From the NCBI GenBank assembly GCA_022843945.1, contig JALHMR010000014.1, positions 1-64,000 of the forward strand: DNA of 64,000 bases, given 5' to 3'. The position numbers and the translations under genes are program-made. Source of the DNA: Rhodospirillaceae bacterium. Its GTDB lineage: Bacteria; Pseudomonadota; Alphaproteobacteria; CACIAM-22H2. Below, piece by piece: positions 43,310-51,569 of this stretch (position 1 is its first letter; each line of letters starts with the position of its first letter). The notes beneath the pieces were generated by a model. The model ran no database searches, had not been told where the DNA came from, and saw only the letters and a list, made by a program, of their open reading frames with translations.

Positions 43310-44089
43310 TCAATCGTACGCGCCCATGACATTCTGGTCGAAGTCGATGACCGAGCCGGTCATCATCTCCGAGGCGTCAGAGAGAAGATAGACCGCGGCC
43401 GTGGCCACGTCGTGCGGCTTGATCAGCCGTCCGAAGGGCTGCCGGGGCTCCGCCTTCTCCAGCCAGTCCTTGGGATTACCGTCGCGGCCCTGGATCACGT
43501 GCTCACCCGGCGTATCGGTCCAGCCGATGTTGAGACCGTTGACCCGGATGCGCGACTTGCGCAGCGCATGCGCCGTGTTCTTGGTCAGGATGACCAACGC
43601 GCCTTTCGACGAGGAATAGGCGGTCAGGAACGGCTGTCCGCCATGGCTCGACATCGTGATGATGTTGACGATGCTGGCCGGACGCTTGTCCGCCTTGGCG
43701 CGGCGCACGACTTCCTGGGTCAGCAGGAATGGCGCCCGGGCGTTGACCGCGAACAGCCGGTCCCACAGCTCGGCGGTCGTGTCGTCGATCGTGCCGCGGT
43801 CGGTGAGGCCGGCGGCGTTGACCAGGCCGTCGACCCGGCCGAACTTCCTGTCGGTCTCGGCGATGATGTTGCGGCACTGCTTCTCGTCGCCCAGCTCGGC
43901 AGCGACGAAGATCGTCGGGGTCTTCTTGGAGATATCGGCGGCCACCTTGTCGCCGCGCTCCTTGTTGCGGCCGGTGACGCAGATGCCGGCCGCACCCGCC
44001 TCGGCGGCGGCGCGGGCGATCGCCTCGCCGACACCTTGCGTGCCGCCGGTGACGACGACGACCTTGTCCTTGAGCGACAGGCTGATCAC
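43310..44089 (-). CDS. SDR family oxidoreductase, iolG-linked
   Basis: 259-residue SDR. The TGGTQGVG nucleotide motif is at 14-21, NAAG replaces NNAG, and the catalytic Ser is in TMSS with Tyr-x3-Lys in YSSSK. It starts with GTG overlapping the iolG-type stop as GTGA. In this setting it may oxidise a second inositol isomer or a keto-inositol, but no residues prove it. Confidence 0.87.
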   Translation of the reverse strand: MISLSLKDKVVVVTGGTQGVGEAIARAAAEAGAAGICVTGRNKERGDKVAADISKKTPTIFVAAELGDEKQCRNIIAETDRKFGRVDGLVNAAGLTDRGTIDDTTAELWDRLFAVNARAPFLLTQEVVRRAKADKRPASIVNIITMSSHGGQPFLTAYSSSKGALVILTKNTAHALRKSRIRVNGLNIGWTDTPGEHVIQGRDGNPKDWLEKAEPRQPFGRLIKPHDVATAAVYLLSDASEMMTGSVIDFDQNVMGAYD

Positions 44090-45096
44090 TTCGCACCTCC
44101 CGTGATCTCGGCCACCTTCACCGGGCGCTTCTGCTTGTGCGAGCGCAGTGACGCCTCGGCGAGGACGAGGGCCATGCGGCCGTCTTCGGCGCCGACCGGC
44201 ATTTTCCTTTTCTTAGTCACCGCCTCGACGAAGGCCGCGAGCTCGGCCTTGTAGGCCTCGGCATAGCGCTCGAGGAAGAAGTAGAGCGGCTTGTCGGCGC
44301 TGACTGCGTCGCCGTTGGCGAGCTCGACCGTGGTTGGCGTCATGTTGCCGGCCATCAGCCGGCCCTTGGCGCCATGGACCTCGATGCGCTGGTCGTAGCC
44401 GTAAGAGGCGCGGCGGCTGTTGTTGATGTGGCAGAGCTTGCCCGAGGCCGTGCGCATGACGATCATCGTCGAATCGATGTCGCCCGCCTTGGCCACCGCC
44501 TTGTCGACCAGGCAGGAGCCGTAGGCGAAGACCTCTGCCGGCTCCTCACCCAACAGGAAGCGCGCCATGTCGAAGTCATGGATGGTCATGTCGCGGAACT
44601 GGCCGCCCGAGACCTTGAGATAGGAGAGCGGCGGCAGGCCGGGATCGCGGCTGGAGATGATGACCTGCTCGACCGCGCCGATATCCCCCTTGGCGATTCG
44701 GCTTTGGAGCGCCTTGAAGTTCGGGTCGAAGCGCCGGTTGAAGCCGACGAACATCGGCACGCCGGCCTTCTTCACGGCGGCGAGGCAGGCATCGACGCGC
44801 TTGAGCGACAGATCGATCGGCTTCTCGCAGAAGATCGCCTTGCCGGCCTTGGCCGAGGCGATGGCAAGATCGGCATGGGTAACGGTCGAGGAGGCGATGA
44901 TCACCGCATCCACACCCTTGTCGGCCAGCGCCGTCTTCACGTCGACGACCTTGGCGCCGTGCCTCTTGGCGAGGGCCTTGGCGGCGTCGGTGTTGACGTC
45001 GACGACATAGCGGATGGCGGTCCCGCCGCTGGCGGCAAGGTTGGCGGCATGGATCTGGCCGATACGGCCGGCGCCGAACTGGGCAAACGTGAGCAT
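44086..45096 (-). CDS. iolG: inositol 2-dehydrogenase-like Gfo/Idh/MocA protein
   Basis: 336-residue Gfo/Idh/MocA dehydrogenase. NAD motif GAGRIG is at 8-13, the EKP block with catalytic Lys92 at 91-93, and Asp169 and His173 (GGQFRDMTIHDFD) match the D-x3-H spacing of IolG. It oxidises myo-inositol, or an isomer, to an inosose. ATG 45096 gives the normal start; the frame is open to 45186 but that part lies in the promoter region. Divergent from iolD and coupled to the downstream SDR. Confidence 0.88.
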   Translation of the reverse strand: MLTFAQFGAGRIGQIHAANLAASGGTAIRYVVDVNTDAAKALAKRHGAKVVDVKTALADKGVDAVIIASSTVTHADLAIASAKAGKAIFCEKPIDLSLKRVDACLAAVKKAGVPMFVGFNRRFDPNFKALQSRIAKGDIGAVEQVIISSRDPGLPPLSYLKVSGGQFRDMTIHDFDMARFLLGEEPAEVFAYGSCLVDKAVAKAGDIDSTMIVMRTASGKLCHINNSRRASYGYDQRIEVHGAKGRLMAGNMTPTTVELANGDAVSADKPLYFFLERYAEAYKAELAAFVEAVTKKRKMPVGAEDGRMALVLAEASLRSHKQKRPVKVAEITGGAK

Positions 45097-45151
45097 GGGG
45101 ATTCCTGGCTGAGGCCGCCGGTGAATCCGGCTTGGGGCCTGCTTGTTGGGG

Positions 45152-45169
45152 CTGTCATAAATCCGTAAT
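45152..45169 (+). promoter_or_regulatory. PHO-box-like sequence between iolG and iolD
   Basis: CTGTCATAAATCCGTAAT matches CTGTCATAWAWCTGTCAY at 16 of 18 positions and is nearly identical to the sequence at 35509-35526. It reads toward iolD. No clear -10 follows at the usual distance, and a TTGACG on the opposite strand could instead make part of it an iolG promoter. Confidence 0.45.
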
Positions 45170-45237
45170 GTGCGGCGGCGCGTCAACTGCTAAACAACGC
45201 GCCAGCACGCTTATCGCATTATAGGGGAAACGCCCGA

Positions 45238-47076
45238 ATGGCGAGTATCCGCCTGACCGCGGCCGAGGCCACGGTCCGCTTTCTTGCCGCCCAGGAGACC
45301 GAGATCGACGGCCGGACGGTACCGCTGTTCGGCGGGGTCTGGGCCATCTTCGGCCATGGCAATGTCGCCGGGCTGGGGCCCGCCCTGCACGGCATCCGCC
45401 AGGACCTGCCGACCTTCCGGGCCCATAACGAGCAGGCCATGGCCCATGCCGCCATCGCCTATGCCAAGACCCATGCCCGCCGGCGGATGATGGCCTGCAC
45501 GACCTCCATCGGCCCCGGCGCGACCAACATGGTGACCGCCGCCGCCGTAGCCCACGTTAACCGTCTGCCGGTGCTGTTCCTGCCCGGGGACGTCTTCGCC
45601 AACCGGCGGCCAGACCCGGTGCTGCAGCAGATTGAGGATTTCGCCGACGGCACGATCTCGGCCAACGACTGCTTCCGCCCGGTCTCACGCTACTGGGACC
45701 GCATCACCCGGCCGGAACAGCTGCTGGGCGCCCTGCCCGCCACCCTGCGGGTGCTGACCGATCCCGTGGAATGCGGCCCGGTCACCCTAGCCTTCCCGCA
45801 GGACGTCCAGGCCGAGAGCCATGACTACCCGGCCGAGTTCTTCCGCCGCCGCGTCCACCGCCTGCGCCGGCCGGAGCCGGACGCCAGGGAGCTGCGCGCG
45901 GCTATCAAGGCGCTTAAGGGCGCACGCAAGCCGCTGATCCTGGCCGGTGGTGGCGTCAAGTATTCGCGGGCCGAAACTGCCCTGGCCGAGTTCGCCAGCC
46001 GGCGCGGCGTGCCCGTCTGCGAGACCCAGGCCGGCAAGGGCTCGCTCGCCTGGGACCACGCGATGAATGTCGGCTCGATCGGCGTCACCGGCTCGGCCGC
46101 GGCCAACGCCCTGGCCGCCGAGGCGGATGTGGTGGTGGTCGCCGGCAGCCGGCTCAGCGATTTCGCCTCGGCCTCGCGTACCGTGTTCCCGAAGGCCGAA
46201 CTGATCGGCCTCAATGTCGGCGGGTTCGATGCGATCAAGCACGGCGCCCGGCCGCTGGTCGCCGACGCGCGCGCCGGATTGGAGGCGCTGAATGGCGGCT
46301 TAGGCGGCTGGAAGGCCAGCAATAGCTGGACGGCCAAGGCCAGGGACCTGACGCGCAAGTGGAACACCGTCGTCGACAAGGTGACGGCGGCCCCGGCGCG
46401 CAAGGCCAACACCCTGCCGACCGACGCGCAGGTGTTGGGCGCGGTCAACCGCCAAGCTGGCAAGGACGCCATCGTGGTCTGCGCCGCCGGCGGCCTGCCC
46501 GGCGAGCTGCACAAGCTGTGGCGGGCCCCCGACGCCGCCGGCTATCACCTCGAATACGGCTATTCCTGCATGGGCTATGAGATCGCCGGCGGGCTGGGCG
46601 TGAAGCTGGCGGCCCCCGAGCGCGAGGTCATCGTCCTGGTCGGCGACGGCAGCTACCTGATGATGAACTCGGAGATCGCCACCTCGGTGGCGCTCGATGC
46701 CCGGCTGACCATCGTGCTTTTAGACAATCGCGGCTTTGGCTGCATCAACCGCCTGCAGAAGGGCACGGGCGGCGAGCCCTTCAACAACCTGCTCGACGAG
46801 GCGGCCCCGCAAGTCGACTTCGCCGCCCATGCCCACGCGCTGGGCGCCGAGGCGGTGAAAGTTGGCTCGATCGCCGAGCTCGAGCCCGCCGTGCGGCGCG
46901 CGCGCCAGGGCCGGCGCACCACCGTGATCGTCATCGACACCGATCCTCAGGTCTCGACCGCCGAGGGTGGCACCTGGTGGGACGTGCCGGTGACCGAAGC
47001 CCCGCGCTCGGCCGCCCAGCGCAAGGCCCGCAAGGCCTACGAGACCAACCGCCGCCGTCAACGCCTCGGAGTTTGA
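45238..47076 (+). CDS. iolD: 3D-(3,5/4)-trihydroxycyclohexane-1,2-dione hydrolase
   Basis: 612-residue ThDP-dependent ring-opening enzyme. It has the IolD start RLTAAEATVRFLAAQETEIDG in part, a glutamate-containing pyrimidine-domain block AHNEQAMAHAAIAYAK, and the ThDP/Mg motif GDGSYLMMNSEIATS with DNRGFG after it. It cuts the cyclic dione made by IolE to 5-deoxy-glucuronate, the IolB substrate. GGGGAAA precedes the ATG. Followed 9 bp later by iolE. Confidence 0.94.
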   Translation: MASIRLTAAEATVRFLAAQETEIDGRTVPLFGGVWAIFGHGNVAGLGPALHGIRQDLPTFRAHNEQAMAHAAIAYAKTHARRRMMACTTSIGPGATNMVTAAAVAHVNRLPVLFLPGDVFANRRPDPVLQQIEDFADGTISANDCFRPVSRYWDRITRPEQLLGALPATLRVLTDPVECGPVTLAFPQDVQAESHDYPAEFFRRRVHRLRRPEPDARELRAAIKALKGARKPLILAGGGVKYSRAETALAEFASRRGVPVCETQAGKGSLAWDHAMNVGSIGVTGSAAANALAAEADVVVVAGSRLSDFASASRTVFPKAELIGLNVGGFDAIKHGARPLVADARAGLEALNGGLGGWKASNSWTAKARDLTRKWNTVVDKVTAAPARKANTLPTDAQVLGAVNRQAGKDAIVVCAAGGLPGELHKLWRAPDAAGYHLEYGYSCMGYEIAGGLGVKLAAPEREVIVLVGDGSYLMMNSEIATSVALDARLTIVLLDNRGFGCINRLQKGTGGEPFNNLLDEAAPQVDFAAHAHALGAEAVKVGSIAELEPAVRRARQGRRTTVIVIDTDPQVSTAEGGTWWDVPVTEAPRSAAQRKARKAYETNRRRQRLGV

Positions 47077-47085
47077 ACCTTTCCC

Positions 47086-47973
47086 ATGTCTGTCCGCATC
47101 GGTATCAACCCCCTCACCTGGACCAACGACGACATGCCGGAGCTCGGCGGCGACACGCCGCTCGAGACCTGCCTGAAAGAGGCCAAGCAGGCCGGCTATG
47201 CCGGCGTCGAGCTGGGCAACAAGTTCCCGCGCAAGGCGCCGGAGCTGCGGCCGATCCTCGCCCGCCACGATCTCGACCTGGTCTCCGGCTGGTATTCGTC
47301 CCGTCTCCTGGAGCGCACGGTCGAGGCGGAGAAGGAGGCGATCGTCCCGCACCTGACGCTGCTCGCCGACATGAACTGCCCGGTGATGGTCTATGCCGAG
47401 GTCAGCCGCTGCGTGCATGGCGAGCGCAAGGTGCCGCTGTCCAAGCGCCCGGTGCTGGCCGAGAGCGAGTGGAAGGAGTTCGGCCGCCGCCTGACCGAGA
47501 TGGGCCGCTACCTCGAGCGCCGGGGCCTGCGCCTCGCCTATCACCACCACATGGGCACGGTGATCGAGACCGAGGCCGAGATCGACCGGCTGATGGCCGA
47601 GACCGGGCCCGAGGTCGGCCTGCTGCTCGACACCGGGCACCTGACCTATGCCGGGGGCGATCCCGTCGCCACGGCGCGGCGCCACGCCCAGCGTATCGTC
47701 CATGTCCATTGCAAGGACGTGCGGCCCGCCATCCTCAAGGCGGCGCGGGCGCGCGACGCTAGCTTCCTCGATTCGGTGCTCGACGGCGTGTTTACCGTGC
47801 CCGGCGACGGCTGCGTCGAATACCGCCAGGTGCTGAAAGAGGTCGCCGAGGCCGGCTACAACGGCTGGCTGGTGGTCGAGGCCGAGCAGGACCCGGCCAA
47901 GGCCCACCCCCTGACCTATGCCCGCATGGGCTTCGACAACCTCTCGGCCCTGGCCCGCGGGGCGGGGTTATAG
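47086..47973 (+). CDS. iolE: inosose dehydratase
   Basis: 295-residue TIM-barrel protein of the AP-endonuclease-2-like family. IGINPLTWTNDDMPELGGDTP at the start is diagnostic of IolE, as are LAYHHHMGTVIE, LLLDTGHLTYAGGD and HVHCKDVRP, which supply metal ligands. It dehydrates 2-keto-myo-inositol to the diketone used by IolD. Cotranscribed with iolD. Confidence 0.93.
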   Translation: MSVRIGINPLTWTNDDMPELGGDTPLETCLKEAKQAGYAGVELGNKFPRKAPELRPILARHDLDLVSGWYSSRLLERTVEAEKEAIVPHLTLLADMNCPVMVYAEVSRCVHGERKVPLSKRPVLAESEWKEFGRRLTEMGRYLERRGLRLAYHHHMGTVIETEAEIDRLMAETGPEVGLLLDTGHLTYAGGDPVATARRHAQRIVHVHCKDVRPAILKAARARDASFLDSVLDGVFTVPGDGCVEYRQVLKEVAEAGYNGWLVVEAEQDPAKAHPLTYARMGFDNLSALARGAGL

Positions 47974-47987
47974 GTCGAAGCACCGAC

Positions 47988-48485
47988 GTGCCCGAAAACC
48001 ATCGTTTCGCCTCGGATGCGGAGTATCTGCCGGAATTGCGGCGCCTGATTCTTGCAAACGACGTACGCATCGATTTCGACGCTGGGCATCTGCGCGGCAT
48101 GGACAGCCCGGTGGCGATCGAGGCGGAGGTGATGTGGTGGGCGATGTTTATTCTAGCCGCGACCGGCCTCGCATTCTGGTGGCAAGGCTGGGAGTTTGCG
48201 GCTGGAGTCGCGGTCGCCGCCGGTCTCGTCTATGCCACTCTCGGCAGGCGCTGGCTGGCGCGTAACCTGCGCTCGCGTGTCATGGGCAAAGCGCTTGCGG
48301 ATATTGGTATCTGGCGCAAGCTCTGGCGGCATGGCGGCGTGTCCTTGCATTGCACGGCGGCTGGACCGGCTCCCGCGCTAGAGTGCCGCGCGTCGAACGA
48401 GAGCTGGGTACGATTTGTCGAGGCGATTCTTCAATCCAGGCAGGGCACTGCGCTGGGCTCCGAGGACATAGCTGCCGAGCGTTGA
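47988..48485 (+). CDS. two-segment membrane protein, unknown
   Basis: 165-residue frame starting at GTG 47988, 15 bp after iolE. Two hydrophobic segments lie at about residues 48-65 and 70-84, with Trp-rich ends (WWAMFILAATGLAFWWQGWEF) and basic flanks on the following loop. The rest is cytosolic, with no domain I recognise. It may be cotranscribed with iolDE. Its codon use is less biased than that of iolE. Confidence 0.55.
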   Translation: MPENHRFASDAEYLPELRRLILANDVRIDFDAGHLRGMDSPVAIEAEVMWWAMFILAATGLAFWWQGWEFAAGVAVAAGLVYATLGRRWLARNLRSRVMGKALADIGIWRKLWRHGGVSLHCTAAGPAPALECRASNESWVRFVEAILQSRQGTALGSEDIAAER

Positions 48486-48582
48486 GCGGCGCGACTCTCG
48501 GCCCTTGCCCGCGGTGCCGGTCTATAAGACTTTAGGAGTGGCCGGTCCTTATCGGTTCAATGCTGACGCCATAGGAGCAGGC

Positions 48583-50544
48583 GTGGACGCCGACAAACTC
48601 ATCGCCATCCTGCAGCGTGGCGTCGCAATGCATCGCGATGGGAAAACCGTCGAAGCGGCGGCGGCCTACGCAGAGGCGTTGCGGATCAGCCCTGGCAATC
48701 CGGATGCCCTCAACCTGCTGGGCGTCGCCAAGGGCGCACTAGGCCTTGCCAGTGAAGCAGCGGCGCTTATACGGCAGGCGATAGCTGCAAGTCCGTCGAA
48801 CGCAGCTTATTACGTCAATCTCGGCAAAGCTCTTGCTGACGGCGGCGATCTCGATGGGGCTACGGCGGCTTATCAACAAGCGGCGCAACTGGCACCTGAA
48901 AACCCTCTCGTTGCCTACAATCTCGGCGTCACGCTGAAGGAAGCCGGCAGCCTCGGTGATGCCGTCTCGGCACTCCGGCGCGCCACGGAGCTTGATCGAG
49001 GCTTTGTCGAGGCGTGGTTCGCGCTAGGCACGACCTGTCGGGCCAACGAGGACGTCGCGGCGGCGATCGAAGCTTATCGTCACCTGCTTTCTCTTGAGCC
49101 CCGCCATACGCGCGCTGCCTTCAATCTAGCAAACGCGCTGCGCGATGCCGGCAACGTTGACGCCGCTATAGTAACCTACAATCAGGTCATAGCCCTTGAT
49201 CCGGCCAATGCCGGAGCCCACGTGAACCTAGCCAACCTTCTTCTTGCCGCGGGGCGGATCGGCGACGCCCTGACCGAATACCGGCGCGCGTTGACCATCG
49301 ATCCCACCCTCGCAATCGCACACAGCAATTTGATCTTCGCTCTCGACCACGATGCGACAGCAACAGTCACAGAACAGCAGGCTGAGCGCACCCGATGGTT
49401 CGAGCGCCACGGGCGTGGCCTGGCGATGTCCGTGTCGGCGGAGTGCTCGCGCGAGCCGTCGCGCCGACTCCGGCTTGGTTATGTCGGTGATTTCAGGCCG
49501 CACTCGGCGTCGCGTTGTTTCGGCCCGATCCTGCGGGCACACGATCGCAATCAGTTCGATGTGGTGTGCTATTCAACCAGCCGCAGCGAACGCGATATCC
49601 TACCCGAGCTTCGGGCCGCAGCGTCCACCTGGCACCATGTCACCCCGCTCAGCGACGAGACGCTAGCCGAGCGCATCCGCGCCGATGAAGTGGATATTCT
49701 CATCGATCTCTGCGGCCATGCGGAAGGGAATCGCCTGGTTACCTTCGCGCGCAAGCCGGCCCCTATCCAGGTAACCGCCTGGGGTCACGCAACCGGCACG
49801 GGCTTGTCCACCATGGACTATTTCTTGGCCGACCCAGTCGCCGTGCCACAATCCGAACGAACTCTATTCGCCGAATCGATTTGGGACCTGCCCTGCGCGA
49901 TCGTCTGCGATCCGCCGGACAGACTCCCGCCGCTGGTGCCGCGACCGGTCGGATACTCACAACTGACGTTCGGATGTCTCAACCGCGCTTCGAAAATCTC
50001 ATCTCAGGTCTGGGCCACTTGGGCACGCATTCTCGGCGCAATCCCTGGCTCCCGGCTTCTGCTGAAGGATTGGCAATTCAATCTGCCGGAGCAACGGGAC
50101 CGGGCGAGCGCTTATCTCCGCCAGTTCGGCGTGTCGCCGGAACGTCTGACCCTGTTGGGCGGGACGACCCATCAGGAGCATCTTTCTGCCTATAACATGA
50201 TCGATATCGCCCTGGACCCGTTTCCTTTGGGCGGCGGCATCAGCACGGCCGAAGCATTGTGGATGGGCGTTCCCGTGGTGGCCTGCCGCGGCAAGACCGT
50301 CGCCGGCCGAATGTCGGCAAGCGTTCTCACCGCTCTTGGCCTCTCTGACTGGATCGCTGAAGACAAAGAACAATATGTCATTCTCGCCCTACGTCGAGCT
50401 CGCGACACGGCAGGACTCGCCCGACTATCCGCCGAACTGCGCCAACGCCTGGCCGCTGCGCCGGTCGGCAGCGCGGCGCTCTACACCCGCGCGGTCGAAG
50501 CGGCTTACCGTGAGATGTGGCGGCGCTGGTGCGCCAACCCATAG
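48583..50544 (+). CDS. TPR-GT41 (OGT-like) glycosyltransferase
   Basis: 653-residue protein. Residues ~5-260 hold about seven tetratricopeptide repeats with the usual N-P-A and LG-A-L spacing. Residues ~295-640 are an O-GlcNAc-transferase-like catalytic region: LGYVGDFRPHSASRCFGPILR in part, PAPIQVTAWGHATGTG, a LTFGCLNRASKIS block, and DIALDPFPLGGGISTAEALWMGVPVVA near the sugar-nucleotide site. It should glycosylate Ser/Thr of proteins in the cytoplasm. GTG 48583 has AGGAG just upstream; the frame opens to 48505. DNA is visibly lower in GC than iolE. Confidence 0.85.
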   Translation: MDADKLIAILQRGVAMHRDGKTVEAAAAYAEALRISPGNPDALNLLGVAKGALGLASEAAALIRQAIAASPSNAAYYVNLGKALADGGDLDGATAAYQQAAQLAPENPLVAYNLGVTLKEAGSLGDAVSALRRATELDRGFVEAWFALGTTCRANEDVAAAIEAYRHLLSLEPRHTRAAFNLANALRDAGNVDAAIVTYNQVIALDPANAGAHVNLANLLLAAGRIGDALTEYRRALTIDPTLAIAHSNLIFALDHDATATVTEQQAERTRWFERHGRGLAMSVSAECSREPSRRLRLGYVGDFRPHSASRCFGPILRAHDRNQFDVVCYSTSRSERDILPELRAAASTWHHVTPLSDETLAERIRADEVDILIDLCGHAEGNRLVTFARKPAPIQVTAWGHATGTGLSTMDYFLADPVAVPQSERTLFAESIWDLPCAIVCDPPDRLPPLVPRPVGYSQLTFGCLNRASKISSQVWATWARILGAIPGSRLLLKDWQFNLPEQRDRASAYLRQFGVSPERLTLLGGTTHQEHLSAYNMIDIALDPFPLGGGISTAEALWMGVPVVACRGKTVAGRMSASVLTALGLSDWIAEDKEQYVILALRRARDTAGLARLSAELRQRLAAAPVGSAALYTRAVEAAYREMWRRWCANP

Positions 50545-50548
50545 CTCT

Positions 50549-51550
50549 CTATCGCCATATTTTTGTATAGCGCGACTGGACCGGCTTGCGGTCCGCTGTC
50601 GATTGCGCGGTCTTCCTGGCGATGATCACGAAATCATAGATCGCGTTGTCGAGGCCACCATACGACACCGCATCCAGATCACCCGGCCGGTAATCGCGCC
50701 CTTCCCAGGGTTCGGTCAAATGCCTGATGGTATGCCGATAGAGCTTCATCGCGGCGATATCGTAGCCGTTCGCCGAGTAGTAGTCGTGAAACAGCGTCGG
50801 CGAGAGTTGATAGAACCCGTGATCGATGTAGTTGTTGGACGGCGCGATGTGGATGACATAGCCGCCGATAGCCAGCGAATGAAAGATATTGCGGAATACG
50901 GCTGGCACATCGAAGCAATGCTCGGTGGTGCCGGAGTCGATCAACAGATCGTAGGGCTGCCCGAGATGCCGGGACAAACCCTCTTCGTTGAGATCGAAGA
51001 CGTGCGTCGCGCCTTCGAAGCCACTGGCATCGACGCTATGCGCCTCCTTGAAGCCGAGCCCGGCAAAAAAGAGCTGGTCCGTTATCCAGCCATAGGCGCG
51101 AAACGCCTCCGCCGTCGTGAGGTGTTGCCCCGCACCGATCACGCGGTTGATCCGCGCCATGCTGGCCGGCGACCCGACCAGCGCCCCCTTGTCGTCCTTC
51201 CGCTGTACGATGTTGTGGCGCACCAGAAGCTCGACGAAGTCGTGCATCGTCAATTGGATATCCTGCCGGCCCAGGGTCAGGCAACGACCCGAAAGGCGCC
51301 GAGCAGCGCAAAACTCCGCGATCAGGTCAGCAACAGGCGGGGCAATTCCCAATTCCAACTCCCGGAAGGCCGGATATCTCTGGTGGAGGAGAAGTGAGCT
51401 TGAGGCTGAAGTCAACTTGCGATGCGGTACGCGGCACAAGCGCGGCCTATGAGTACCCTTTTTATTTGTGGCGGGTGTGGTTGCATCACGGCGATGCCAA
51501 ATCACTTCGACATTCCAGCACCTTGCCGCCGGGCGAGCCTCGGATTTCAC
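50549..51550 (-). CDS. methyltransferase-like protein
   Basis: Up to 333 residues, SAM-methyltransferase-like: a strand-turn at LTLGRQDIQL, LLIDSGTTEHCFD in the place of motif II, and GGYVIHIAPSNNYIDHGFYQLSP after it, as in surface-polysaccharide methyltransferases. The classical GxGxG is not clear. The first ~45 residues look unlike protein, so the real start may be a TTG near 51415. It lies between the tail-collar gene and the convergent glycosyltransferase, in lower-GC DNA. Confidence 0.65.
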   Translation of the reverse strand: MKSEARPAARCWNVEVIWHRRDATTPATNKKGTHRPRLCRVPHRKLTSASSSLLLHQRYPAFRELELGIAPPVADLIAEFCAARRLSGRCLTLGRQDIQLTMHDFVELLVRHNIVQRKDDKGALVGSPASMARINRVIGAGQHLTTAEAFRAYGWITDQLFFAGLGFKEAHSVDASGFEGATHVFDLNEEGLSRHLGQPYDLLIDSGTTEHCFDVPAVFRNIFHSLAIGGYVIHIAPSNNYIDHGFYQLSPTLFHDYYSANGYDIAAMKLYRHTIRHLTEPWEGRDYRPGDLDAVSYGGLDNAIYDFVIIARKTAQSTADRKPVQSRYTKIWR

Positions 51551-51569
51551 AAACCAGTTTCACTCGTGA

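Noticed and set aside
43283-43310. Two 14-bp tandem units (CAGTCGTTACTCCT, CAGTCGCCAGTCCT)
   Set aside because: Too short and imperfect, and located at a gene end; most likely slippage.
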